A DNA stretch of 64,000 bases from Ahaetulla prasina (GCF_028640845.1 NC_080540.1:154139920-154203919); one strand, 5' to 3'; shown: positions 33,955 to 45,513, numbered from the stretch's first letter. Numbers and translations are program-made. The notes: generated by a model not told the origin, from the sequence alone.

Positions 33955-34516
33955 TGTCCATCCTAAACAACTGCTACCAACCTGCCTTCCATTGAGGACC
34001 TGTATACTGCACGAATCAAAAAGAGGGCAGTGAAAATATTTACAGACCCCTCACATCCTGGACATAAATTGTTCCAACTCCTACCCTCAAAACGATGCTA
34101 TAGTACACTGCACACCAGAACAACTAGACACAAGAACAGTTTTTCCCCAACGCCATCACTCCGCTAAACAAATAATTCCCTCAGCACTGTCAAACTATTT
34201 AGTAAATCTGCACTATTAATCTTCTCATCGTTTCCATCACCCAACTCCTTCCACTTATAACTGTATGACTGTAACTTTGTTGCTTGTATCCTTATGATTT
34301 ATATTGATATTGTTTCCTGATTGCTTATTTGTACCCTATGACTATCATTAACTGTTGTACCTTATGATTCTTGATGAACATATCTTTTCTTTTATGTACA
34401 CTGAGAGCATATGCAGCAAGACAAATTCCTTGTGTGTCCAATCATACTTGACCAATAAAAAAAATTCTATTCTATTCTATTCTATTCTATTCTATTCTAT
34501 TCTATTCTATTCTATT
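33955..34516 (+). mobile_element. CR1 LINE 3' end with (ATTCT)n tail
   Basis: The plus-strand frame begins with an ORF2 C-terminal segment (RAVKIFTDPSHPGHKLFQLL, then LPSKRCYSTLHTRTTRHKNS). It is followed by a roughly 300-bp 3' UTR and a run of ten ATTCT units at 34464..34516. The tail is the AATAG-class microsatellite on the other strand. The insertion is 5'-truncated. Confidence 0.88.
34464..34516 (+). repeat. (ATTCT)n microsatellite at the CR1 3' tail
   Basis: About ten nearly perfect ATTCT units directly after the CR1 AATAAAAAAA junction. The microsatellite and the LINE tail are continuous, so the array derives from the CR1 tail repeat. Confidence 0.9.
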
Positions 34517-35054
34517 CGAGATATTCCAATCTACCTATTTAACCCTGAAAAAGGGTTGTATTTTAGCTTCCTTATTGTTTAATATCTATGTGAATTCATA
34601 GTAACTACCTTATCCAGAAAGGGATTCCACCCTTCTAAACTCATTGACAAGTATTTGACAGTTTTGTTGTATGTCAACGATGGAGCAATTCTTTTGCTCA
34701 CACAGGTGCACTTTCAAGAGTTGTCTGCAGGCCTTAGAAAAATGCTCTAAGAAAAAATGGCTTACAATTAATTACTCCAAGACCAAACTTATGCTTTTCT
34801 GAGGAAAATCTAGTCACCGCAAACATCAGTAGCAAATTGACAATAATAAAATTATTGTTTTTTAAAAAACAGCATAATTTTTCAAATTACAAAGCTTGCC
34901 AAAGCCAACAACAGTGCTAAGGCAATTTGGACTTTTTTCATTTCAAAAAAGGCAGATACATTCCTACCACTATCATGTTTTTCAAAGGTAACACTACTTC
35001 CCAAATACTATACGGTGCATAGTGTATGCCTACTATGGTTCAAAACCCTTAGAT

Positions 35055-35297
35055 CAGTGGTGAAATTCAAATTTTTTTACTACTGGTTCTGTTGGTGTGG
35101 CTTGGTGGGCATGGCAGGAGAAGGATACTCCAAAATCTCCATTCCCATCCCACTCCAGGGGAAGGAAAATGCAAAATCTCCATTCCCATCCCACTCTGGG
35201 GCCAGCCAGAGGTGGTATTTGCCAGTTCTCCGAATTACTCAAAATTTCCACTACCGGTTCTCCAGAACCTGTCAGAACCTGCTGGATTTCACCCCTG
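35055..35297 (+). mobile_element. hAT MITE, CAGTGGTG family
   Basis: It starts CAGTGGTGAAATTC and ends GGATTTCACCCCTG. The duplication CCTTAGAT is exact (35047..35054 and 35298..35305). It carries two units of the inner GGAAGGATACTCCAAAATC module. Confidence 0.93.
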
Positions 35298-36639
35298 CCT
35301 TAGATGTTTTTCAGTCTACATAGTATTTTTCTGCTTCCCATACTATGTTTTGAATCAAAATGTCTGTAACTGCCAACTCTCCAGCTTAAACTCCTGTTTT
35401 CCGAACATTCATTTGCCCCATTAATTCTCCTTGGTAACTTCTCCTCATTATGGGGGGGGGGGAATCTTCACTGACTTGTGTTATTGTGGCCTTTTTACCT
35501 ACTTTCTGCTGCTCCTAAGCCTAGAGAAAGCTGCAGCTGAAACCCTTCAAAGTGTCTTTGACATCACACCCCAGACAGGTTTGAATGCTAAAGCCAACTT
35601 TTTGAGAGGAGTGGGTGGTGTTCTGAACTGGAAACTTTTTAATAGCCACAAGCTACATTATCCAACCTTGTTTGCCCAGCATGCTGTGGAGCCATTTCTT
35701 GGGCTTGTCTGAATGCCTTGCCCTCAGCAGCACCAGATGGGAGATACAGCAGGATCCTATTCGGAGCGAGAGATCATCCCACTGGTCAGAAAGAACCAGA
35801 GACTTTATTGTGTGCTTTTTTCCACTGCCTTTTCTACACTAATTTCACGGCAGCCTTTCCTTTAGGCCCCTCCTAAAAAATCTCCAATCTTGAATAAGTT
35901 CGTTTCCTATTTGCTCCTCCATTTCTCTCTGTCGCAATTTCCCTAAGATGTCACAGCAGTGGCTTTCCCTTTCATCTTACTGCATTTCTGTTTCATATGT
36001 TTTGTGCTGTTTTACTACATTTCACTGAATGTTCTCCATTTTTTGTATTTTAATTTTTTTTAGCCTTCAAGTGACTTTTATTTTGTTGTTTTTGTTCATT
36101 GCTTCTGATGGTGTTGTTTTTTTTTATCTGTGTTGGTTGCTAACCATTATTTTAAAAAGAAATTTGATTTCTGGCATAGAACATTAAGATTTTTTTATAT
36201 CAATAAAACATTAATGAAACTATTAATAATCTCATTTTCACAAATAAGAAAGAAGGCAAAAAAGCTGTGGTGAGCATAAATCTGAATCTAGGACATCTGC
36301 TATTAACCAAGTAAATGGTAAACATCAGTGGCATTAATTAACAGCAGAGGAAAGGAAATATTATAAGGAAACTGGAAACACTTCCCCAAAAGTATTGGGT
36401 TTTGAAAAAATATTTTAAAGAAAGGAAGTGGAATATAAAAGGGAAAGTAGTTTACAGTATAAACTACATTCTCGCACATGAAATAAGGAGGGTTATTACA
36501 AGCAAAGAAGGAAAAAGAAAAACATCTGAAACTACAGTTAGTCTTCAGCTTACATCCATTCATTGAATGATGGTTCAAAGTTATAATGGGGGATAAAAAT
36601 AGATGATTTTTTTATTTAAATCAGATTTTTTAAATTGTA

Positions 36640-36713
36640 TTTCTCAGACTATAAGACACACTTTTTTCCCTCCTAAAAGAGGGTGAAAATGTTGGTGCGT
36701 CTTAAACACCGAA
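36640..36713. mobile_element. Minimal TA-flanked fold-back of the TATAAGACGCAC family
   Basis: CAGACTATAAGACACAC and GTGCGTCTTAAACACCG face each other within 74 bp, bracketed by TA at 36638..36639 and 36714..36715. These ends match the 533-bp element at 1717..2249, so this looks like an extreme internal deletion or the edge of a longer, rearranged copy. Confidence 0.6.
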
Positions 36714-36803
36714 TACAGCCATTTTTGGCCTCCCGAAGCCTCACCCCGCTCGTCCCATTTTTGTGAAAAATGGGCCCATTTTTCGCAAAAACAGGGTGCA
36801 CAG

Positions 36804-36954
36804 CGGGTTTGGGAGGCCTGCAGAATGCTCCTGGGGGCTGAGGAGAGCAAAAATGCCCCCGTTTTTGCAAAAAACTGGCCTGTTTTTCGCAAAAACAGGA
36901 GCGTATTTGCCCTTCCCCGGGCCCCCAGGAGCACTCTGCAGGCCTCCCAAACCG
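36804..36954. repeat. GC-rich inverted repeat
   Basis: 36804..36838 (CGGGTTTGGGAGGCCTGCAG...) pairs with 36921..36954 (...CTGCAGGCCTCCCAAACCG). The spacer has GCAAAAA/TTTTTGC motifs repeated in both orientations. Open frames here are incidental. Confidence 0.75.
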
Positions 36955-37753
36955 TTTATGACTGTTTCATTTTACAATGGAAATTCTGGCCCCAAATGTC
37001 GTCATAAGTCAAGGACTGCCTGTAGTATATGTATTAAAATGAAAGCAAGTGAAAGTAGAAATTAAAATTGATGCTAAGAATTGGAGAAAATAATACAATG
37101 GCAATGTACTTGTGCATGCTTAACCTGCACTGATTTCAGTGAAAAGGGATACTCAGATTATTATTTACCACAGAGATGGGAGCAGAGACCTATGTAACAA
37201 TCAAAGGAAGTTGGTTGTTTTTATGAGATTAAAAGAAAACAAATCATCTTGCAAACTGCAAAGAAAGGTTTGAAAAGAAGCTGTACATATGAAGAATCTC
37301 ATCAATATTTCTTTTAACTTTTAAGATTTTCCTTACAATGTTAAAAATAAAAGAAACATATTTGCATGTTAAAAATAAACATGCGACAATATAGTCATTG
37401 AGAATTTCTAAGGATATTCTACTAGTAATAGAGATGGAATTGACCTTATAACTGAACTTTTTTTCTAAAATTGCAAATGAGCAATTGAATGGAAAATCTA
37501 AAGTGATAGAATAAATCTGCACAAGAAGGAAGAGTTTGGAAATAAACGTAACAGAGAGAGGAAAACAATCAGAATAGAAAATCAAAACAGAAGAAAAATT
37601 AAAGAACAGAAAACGAGCAGAACAATAATGTTTCTGGATTATTTACAAGAAATGTATCATTTCTTCACAAAAGCTAATTATGCAGCATAATTTATGACAC
37701 TGGTAATATAATTCTTATGCTTATGGGTAAAACAAGTAAATACACAGTACATA

Positions 37754-38044
37754 CAGTGGTGGATTTCAAAAAATTTTACTACCGGTTCTGTGGGGGCGCT
37801 TGGTGGGCGTGGCATGGCTTGGTGAGCATGGCATGGGAAGATACTGTAAAATTTCCATTCCCACCCCACTCCAGGGGAAGGATACTGTAAACCCCCCATT
37901 TTCTCCTGATCAGCTGGGACCTGGGAGGCAGAGAATAGATGGGGCGGAACCAGTCAGAATTTTTACTACCGGTTCTCCGAACTACTCAAAATTTCCACTA
38001 TCGGTTCTCCAGAACTGGTCAGAACCTGCTGAAACCCACCTCTG
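37754..38044 (+). mobile_element. hAT MITE, CAGTGGTG family
   Basis: It starts CAGTGGTGGATTTC and ends AAACCCACCTCTG, with the exact duplication AGTACATA at 37746..37753 and 38045..38052. The layout matches the copy at 12652, including GATCAGCTGGGACC. Confidence 0.93.
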
Positions 38045-38153
38045 AGTACATAGAAGTTCAAGTTTGGATGGCCAGAAGGAAACTTTACTATGACTATTTT
38101 GAAAATGCTGAAGGAAGCATAACTTAACATACAGGATCTCCATTATAGTAAAT

Positions 38154-38690
38154 ACAGGTAGTTCTCGACTTACAATAGTTCATTCAGTGACAATTTGAAG
38201 TTACTATGACACTGAAAAAAGTGACTTATCAGCAATGCACTTATGATCACTGCAGCATCCCCATAGTCATGCGATCAAAATTTAGATGTTTGGCAATTGA
38301 TTTCTGCTGATCTGTGACTGCAAAAAAATTGATTGATTGCAACTGATTTGTATTTATGAAGGTTGCAGTGTCTCAGGATCATGTGACTACCTTTTGCAAC
38401 CTTCTGACAAAGTCAATGAGGAAGCTAAATTCACTTAACCACCATGTTACCGTGTTTCCCCGAAAATAAGACCCTGTCTTATATTTTTTTTTGAACCCTG
38501 AAATAAGCGCTTGGCCTTATTGCCATGCGCTCAAAAGTCCCATTGGGCTTATTATCAGGGGATGTCTTATTTTGGGGAAAACAGGGTACTAACTTAACAA
38601 CTGCAGTGATTCGCTTAATAACCGTGGCAAGAAAGATCATAAAATGGGGCAAAATTCACTAACAGCTGTCTCACTACATGTATTGGTGTC
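38154..38690. mobile_element. DNA element (GTCCTCGACTTA ends) split by a TA-target element
   Basis: It starts ACAGGTAGTTCTCGACTTAC and proceeds through the family landmarks (CATCCCCATAGTCATGCGAT, GTGACTACCTTTTGCAACC). It continues after the insert with ACTAACTTAACAACTGCAGT and fades after GCTGTCTCAC near 38675. The right terminus is lost. Confidence 0.8.
38450..38586. mobile_element. Mariner-type MITE nested in another DNA element
   Basis: The ends CCGTGTTTCCCCGAAAATAA and TTATTTTGGGGAAAACAGGG are inverted repeats. TA is duplicated on both sides (38448..38449 and 38587..38588). Removing the 137 bp plus one TA restores the host sequence ATGTTACTAACTT, matching the host family, which verifies the insertion. 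Confidence 0.9.
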
Positions 38691-41600
38691 ATACATTCTT
38701 CTTCCGGATAGTCAGTTTGCTATAATCCTAGGTTTTGGCTAGGTTTTTCCTACTCTAATTGAAGGTCACATTTTAAGCAAATATAATTATGATTACATTA
38801 CAAGCTGAACACAGTTATATAAAATAGGCTGATATTTCATGGGCTGTCCCTGTTTTTTTAAATAAGGCAGACACCTAAATTCCACTGATGCTTTTCTTTA
38901 AGTGGATTCATCCGCTCCACCTTCAGGGTCATCATTTCCCAATATGTACCATTTCAGATTTATTGGACATTAGTCTTCGAGCCCTTTGTATATTATCCAT
39001 AGCTGGCAAGATGATAAAGAAAACTCTAAAACTGCAGAATAGATTTAGAGAATTGTAAAATAAAACTACTAAACTAGGGCAAGAAGCAACTTACGAAAAA
39101 CATACTCAGATTTTTTAATGGAAAAAATATCTTGGCATAAAGTTAAGAAAATAAATTTCTCTGATATGGTTCAGTCGTTTTAACCAACATACTGTCCACT
39201 CAGCAAATACATCACTCAGCAAATACATCAGAGTTTATACTGCAAGGAAATTGTTGGATGTACAAATAGTTTATATGAGGAAAATAGTTACCTTGAGTTT
39301 TGATGGGCAAAACAACATGAACAAATATTCATATATGCCTGTACATCTGCAGAAGGAAGAAGTGCATTCCATATGGACTGATACAATGAGAAGTACATTT
39401 GCTGCTATTTTTAGGATACAACAGTATACTGAATATATTACAGTACAGCAGTAAAAGTTATAACGAACTGTCAAATTAAAAGTTAATATACGGATTTATC
39501 ATAGATTATGCTACAGACACCCAAGATATGAAGAAATTTAGAAGAAATGGAAAAGGCAAAATAAATTTAAAATATTGTTGGGTACTGAATTTTAGTTCAT
39601 CTGTGTTTTTCTTTTTATTCAGAATCTGGAAAACAAAGACAAGATTTGTCTTTTCAGTTCTGAAACTCTTCCTTCTTGCTCCATCACTTTAATTTTTCTA
39701 TTCATTTGCCTCCTTTGCAATTTTAGAAAAAGGTTTGGTTATTAGATCAATTTAAATTTATTCTGCTGATTTTTGAATTGCCTATTTTTATATATATATA
39801 ATAATTTTAAAACGCATACACTTGATTTTAACTTTTAAAATTATTATTTGTTGAAGAAAGCTGATTAAATAGCTTTAATATAATCTAAAAAATTCACATT
39901 TTTATAGTAGAAATATTTTCCAAACATAAACAACTAACTGACCTGGAATGGGAAGTCCGACCATCCATCCATTTATTTGTATGCAAGTCTACTACAGTTC
40001 AGTTAATCTATTGTTTTATTAAGATCTGAAAAAGGTGCCACTTATTGCTTTATATACCTCATACCATTTCAATAATAAACATGTTTTTATTAGAAATGGT
40101 TATACAATCTACCTGTCTAGTGAGTATATTATAATTTAAATTGATCAGTTGTAAATCAAATCCATGTTGCTAAAATTTTCAAATCAAAAACATATATCAC
40201 ATTAGATACATTTTTGTATAGCTTTTATATAGGTTAAATACAGAAAATTCTGTATTTTTAACATACAGATTAATAAAAAACTATTATTTACAGAACATGT
40301 TATATTAATTTAACTCTCAAGAAAGCCAATTTGTCTGAGGGCTCCAGCCCCCAAAATTTATGACTTAAAGGATTGGGTATTATTTTTTTACTGGCCTACT
40401 TTTGAAGACAGAAGGCAGAAATAATCAAGAATTACCATCATCACACATTTTCTGGGCATTATCTGAAAACTGTAAAGCCCTCCTTTCTAATAAAGTGAAC
40501 ACAAGCATTATCCATATTTTTTTTTTAAAAAACACACCCGATGTTTTGTTATTTTAAGCTATGGATGTCAGGAGCAACACCACAGATCTGAAAGTTAAAC
40601 TAAGAATGTCATTCTTCATCTACAATCTGTTTCAACAGAAATAAACAAATTTACCATCAGGTATTCCTGCAAAAGGCCCAGCTGAGCTAGAAAGGTACAG
40701 TACAGCTTAGAAAAATGAACAATCCCCCTCTTTGGAGGTCCTAAGGTATCAAGTATGGATCTTGTAGCAAAGATGTTACTTATTTCACAAGAAAATAATT
40801 TTACGTATGTGAATTAAAATACTAAAATATTCCTGTATGAATATGTTCGTTTTCCCCATGTGTTTTTTTTTAAGCCTGGCTGCATCAAAGTAAATTTATT
40901 CTCAGTACCTTCGGAGTAGGTCAGACACACCCAATTCCCATGGAAAGCAACATGCAATGCTTATCTCTATGCGCACATCCCTAAAATTTCTGGTTTCATT
41001 GCATCTGCCCCAGTTATTTTAATGAACAAGCTTCAATATAACCTTAGATATTTTTTTTCTTTTACAAGTTTCAGAAGCAAACTGACTCAGCATCAAGAAG
41101 CATAAATCTTAAGTTTCCTTTTTAAGGAGCTTTGTTGTTATTTAGAGTCAGTGAGAAGGACTACTTTCAAGCTAAAGTCCAATATAATGCTATTTCCTAG
41201 ATTGTTAATATCATACAAGACAGCAGCTTAAGAAATTGGATTTTTGTTTGGTTTTTTAAACTTGTTAAAACCTGAAATATATATGCTAAGATATTTTGAA
41301 AATATATCCCTGTGTCATAAAATAACATGAAAACTGCAAAGCTCTTTATTCTGTTGATGAAAGTAATGATGATACTTGCCAGCTCAAATATATGCCAAAA
41401 AAGCAAAATTAATTCTTCTAAGGTATTGACACTCAGTCCCTTCAACTCTTCCTCTCCTTCATTTAAATCTCCCCAACAACTAATTGCAGTATGACACTAG
41501 TATATCCAATTCCCTCCCACATCAAATGGCCTCAGTACATTCTTGTGACTTTAAAAAAAAAAGTATCAATGCTGCAATTATTTTTATTAAGTTGTCTTCT

Positions 41601-41924
41601 GCTAATTTTTTCTGGTTTTTGATAGCCATAACAGTTATTGTTATGACTAATGAACCAATAATCTTTTATTACATCGAGAATACTGTGAATAGAATAATAC
41701 TTTATTTCCCACTGGCTCTACTTCTTTCATATTTTAATGAATATGGTTGTTTTTAAAACTACATCATGCATACATTTCTATACAAGTTACTCTAAGAGGG
41801 CATTTTAGCATACATTGCATTCATTATTTTACCATCTTAGCCCACATTACTAGATTAGGCTGAAAGGCAATGAGAAGAGCTATCTGTCTCTATCCGCCCT
41901 GCTATCTATCCACCCATACCACAG
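38691..41924. other. Intronic stretch with no recognised element
   Basis: About 3.2 kb of AT-rich, mostly unique sequence. I saw short A/T runs and an opposite-strand pair of small open frames near 39251..39474, with nothing resembling a coding exon or a repeat family of this window. Confidence 0.6.
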
Positions 41925-42600
41925 GATCTGATGTGATTAGGTCCATACTATTGTATTTGTTTTGTTGTGGAAGGGAATGGTCCCTGCAGTCTTGAAGGAC
42001 GCAGTGATGCATCCCCTCCTCAAGAGGCCTTTGTTGGACCCAATATGCTGGACAATTTTTGTCCTGTCTCCAGCCTTTCCTTTTTAGGAAAGGTGACCAA
42101 TGAGATGGTTAGGCTGTGAGTACAGAGGGCCCTGGAGGAAACTGATTATCCGGAGCCCTTTCAGTCAGGTTTCAGGCCTAGACATAGCACTGAGTCAGCA
42201 ATAACTGCATTTGTTGATGATCTTTGGAGGAACCACAACATGGTACAGTGGTTTTTTTCTGTCCCACCACTGGAGATTATGAATGGGCAGTTCTCCTTTT
42301 TCTGTGGTTGAGTCAGTTACTGTTGACAGAAGGAGACAGATAAAGTCTGAAGCCCCTAAAGAATAGGGTACCTCAAGGATTTACCTCATGCTCTTCTGTT
42401 TAATACTATTTGTGGCCAGTTTGGGATCAGTCATTATCAATATGCAGATAATACCCAGCTGCAGATCTGACCTCCAGACTACCCAGAAAATGCTCTCAAA
42501 GTCTTTTTTTGTTTTTGTTTGGAGGCTATGAGGCCCTAAATGGGGGAAAACAGATTCAAGCTCAAATTTGACAGGACTGAGTGGTTGGTTTATTTAATAA
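41925..42600 (+). pseudogene. L2-type LINE reverse transcriptase remnant
   Basis: Plus-strand broken frames read KPLLDPNMLDNF, then PFQSGFRPRHSTESAITAFV, then DDLWRNHN. Further on GVPQGFTSCS and a NMQIIPSC-like region stand for the normally conserved GVPQGS and YADD sites. Order and spacing fit the L2 reverse transcriptase with several indels. It is the oldest-looking LINE here and ends about 130 bp from the DIP2B exon at 42727. Confidence 0.75.
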
Positions 42601-42726
42601 AATAAACATTTAAATAATCAAGTATGCAATGATATCATAACACACTACCTTTTGACATCGTTATGTCTTATAATGGCCCAACTAATAATGTTCTTAAGAG
42701 CATCTCAAACATCACAAACAGCCTAC

Positions 42727-42798
42727 CTTGAGTCTGTGGGAAATATGGAGCCAATAATTTCGCCCTTTTCTTCTCATAGCCCTTCTGGGTAATATCTC
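42727..42798 (-). CDS. DIP2B: DIP2B coding exon (probably exon 2): end of the DMAP1-binding domain
   Basis: This 72-bp exon encodes 23 full codons beginning DITQKGYEKKR and ending YFPQTQ, with split codons at both ends (2 bases in, 1 base out, so phase 1 to phase 1). The acceptor on the minus strand is a T-rich tract ending in AG and the donor is GTAGGC. The DITQKGYEKKR block is a signature of the DIP2 N-terminus, in the DMAP1-binding domain that precedes two acyl-AMP-ligase-like domains in the full protein of roughly 1,570 residues. DIP2 proteins are linked to lipid (diacylglycerol) metabolism, and DIP2B to neurite growth in vertebrates; that is family knowledge, not visible here. The paralogue choice (B rather than A or C) rests mainly on the two following exons. 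The adjacent KLLAPYFPQTQ stretch differs slightly from my memory of mammalian DIP2B (KLLSPYSPQTQ). Exon numbering assumes the mammalian gene structure. Confidence 0.95.
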
Positions 42799-45246
42799 CT
42801 AAAAAATATGGTAGAAAAGTGTCAGATGTAAGGTATCATAAATGCAGGATAGGATATTTAAAGTTACTATATGTACATATGCAGCTATGGTCAACTGAGC
42901 CAGCTTTATGATCTACCACCAAGAGCCATTAGATAAAGATGGAATGATTACAAACCCTTCTAAAAACCATTACTGGTATTCCACACCACTTAAACTATCA
43001 TAAACTTTACATGTTTTTCATGTTTTGACGTGATCTATTTTTAACAACACTCATGACTATTAATTTATTCAAAGCAAGCTGGATGGCATTAACAAGCATT
43101 GGAAGTCATTATATAATATACACTAAAGACAAAGAAATATAGAAAATAGGTTACACGATGATTAATTTATTAAATAAAGCTCTATGACACGGATCTGTTT
43201 GATATGCAGAAAGAACCATATGGCTGTTCTTTTTTCATTCTAAATTTATATTTTATCTGAATGTGTCAGTTCTTTAAGAAAGGCCAAATCCTTCACAAGG
43301 CTACATTATTACTTCAGGCTGTGCAAACAGCGTGACAGAGATTCTCTTATCTCCCTCACCCCCTCTTATACCAAAAGAATCGAGAGAGAGAGAAATTTTG
43401 AGCTTCTTCCTCGACTCCCTCCTCCCCTTCAGAATCAAGCTGATATTTACTTAATGGCGGTTGGATACTTTCTTCAAGGTCATCTTTGCACTCCTTTACA
43501 GAATGGCAGGAAAAAAATGTTGAAATAATGAAACGATTACGATAGAACACAAAAAACATTAAATTCAGACACAACTGAAGTGCCTTTGTAGATTTGTCAT
43601 CACCACTTTGTAACTGTACCGCCAAAAGATTATTTGTGAACCATCCACTATAGAAGAGAGAGGCCATCAGTCTAATGGAAACTGAATCTAAATACCTAAA
43701 TTGATGGTAATGATTTTGCTTCTGTAGCCTTTTTGGTGTGGCAATATATTGATACTGCTGAATAAAAACCCAAGTTCCAAAAAGAAGTAGAGCACAAATC
43801 AGTAATAAATTAGTATTTTAGTCTAAGACATAACGGAGCAAAATTCATAAAAATGAATGAACTTTGTCTTTGACTTGTGGTTTGTTGCAAAAAATAAAAA
43901 TAAACTTTGGGATGGGTCTGCCTCATACTATGCTGAAGCACCACCACAGCAATTCTTCCTGCTGTTATGTAAACCTACATAAATCTTATTTCCTGATTTT
44001 ATAGAACATTTCACAGGTACTTTTTTATTTATTGAAGTTTTTAAAATCTATATACTCAGATCTTTGGAAACATTACAATCCATAACACAGAAGTAAATAA
44101 TGACAGACGATTAAAAGATTAAAACAATTTCCATAATAAGTAGTGAAGCGCTAATTTTCTCAAGGGACAATAGAGAAAAAAACAAAATATAGTTTTTGAC
44201 ACATGAAATTGTAAAAAGAGGACTTCACTTGGAACTGAACAGTAAACACACCCTGGTCTCCAGGATGGCATTCTGATGTTAAACACCTCCATCGGGAGGG
44301 CCTTGTTCCTATGTAACCATATAATACACTTTCAAGCTTAGAGGCGAATACATTACTGATAGAAATGTTGTTGTATTGGAGGCTTAACCAGTTTAAGGCC
44401 TTAAATGGCAAAACTAGTGAACTCCAGCACAGGAATTATCTTCTAAAGACCCTTCTAATCATTATCTCCTGTAATTCTTAAAACTTAATTTCCTTGGTAG
44501 ATGCAGTCACTGCAATTCCTCTAGCCTTAGTGTTACACATTCTAGATAGCAACCTCAAGGCAGCATTTAGTACTGCTTTGAAGTCATCTTCAAGGACGGG
44601 GCTTAGAGGCCACATCAGTATCCTTGGGGAGGCTAACAAGCATAACGTAAATCAAGGAAGCAGGACTCAGAAAAGTTATCTTTAATCTTCCTCCAGATCT
44701 ATTGAACAACAATGTTCAGCATACACAGTCTGGTTATTATGATTTTACACTTTGAGGTCAAGCCATTATAGTATATAGTATGTTGAAGGCTGTGTTATGA
44801 TGTTGAAGGTGTGTCCAAAAAAAAAAAAAAGCAAGTGAACCATGGCTAATTGTATTGCTTTTGTTAATTTCTATTTTAAAATTTACTTTCTCCTCTAGAA
44901 TTTAAATAACTACAAAACATTGCTATGTTGTTTCATCTGTTTGGTCATCCATATGTTCATCTTCATAACTTTATTTTTTTTTTAATTATGAAAAGAATAA
45001 CTGTACTCCACTGTGTAGTTGGTAAAATGCCTCCACTAGAAGGAACAGAGCTAGGGAAGCTTATGAGCTATACCATCACCCTATCAAGGTATAATTCTTT
45101 AACTCTTTCCAGATGAATTTCAGAATAATATTTTTTATAAGTGCTTTGGGTAATTTCCATACTGTTTAGCTCGAAGCAGTTACCAACAAAATATTTTCCA
45201 TAATCAACATCAGTTTCTATGGTGTTTCAGCTTCCATTTCTTTATT
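42799..45246. other. Intronic stretch, mostly unrecognised
   Basis: Upstream of the 42727 exon. 44200..44420 contains phrases (GGCTTAACCAGTTTAAGGCC, TTAAATGGCAAAACTAG) that resemble an L2-type 3' UTR, but too diverged to call. The rest is AT-rich unique sequence; 43356..43667 is open on the minus strand for 103 codons without recognisable content. Confidence 0.5.
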
Positions 45247-45513
45247 TATGCTGCCAGCCCAGGTTTGAGATCTGAGCGCCACATAACAGGGTGAGCTCCC
45301 ATCCTCGCCTCAGCTCCTGCCAACCTAGTAGTTCAAAATCATGCAAATGCAAGTAGATAAATAGATATCACTTTGGTGGGAGCCTAACAGTGCTCCGTGA
45401 TGTCATGCTGGCCACATAACTGCAGAAATGGCTCAATGGCCTTGAAATGGAGATGAGCACCATTCCCTATAGTCAGCAACGACTAGCAGAAAAGGAATTT
45501 GCAGGGACTCCTT
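45247..45513 (+). mobile_element. Old Sauria-type SINE fragment
   Basis: Plus-strand landmarks of the family are present but diverged: GGTGAGCTCCCATC, CTCCTGCCAACCTAGTAG, ATGCAAGTAGATAAATAG, and GATGAGCACCATTCCCTATA. The head and final tail are eroded, so it is older than the copies at 17748 and 55131. Confidence 0.75.

Larger units (their letters stand above)
36534..37024. mobile_element. DNA element (GTCCTCGACTTA ends) containing other inserted DNA
   Basis: The left end ACAGTTAGTCTTCAGCTTAC and the right end GTCATAAGTCAAGGACTGCC (then TGTA) are inverse copies of the family terminus. Most of the interior is foreign: a 74-bp TA-flanked fold-back at 36640..36713, then a GC-rich segment to 36954 with a large inverted repeat. 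Confidence 0.7.
10284..42726 (-). other. DIP2B: DIP2B intron of 32.4 kb, transposon-rich
   Basis: The donor is next to the exon at 42727 and the acceptor next to the exon at 10283. The first half is crowded with DNA elements and retroelements, listed separately. Longer stretches with no recognised element are 11321..12200, 20280..20690, 21080..22859, 28200..29564, 29883..31170, 31880..33430, 34518..35046, 35306..36533, 37025..37745 and 38690..41920. The last is the longest quiet stretch at about 3.2 kb. Confidence 0.88.

Noticed and set aside
35431..35712. 93-codon frame with LEKAAAETLQSVFD
   Set aside because: I considered an exon or LINE fragment, but found no family match, no consistent splice borders and no continuation on either side.
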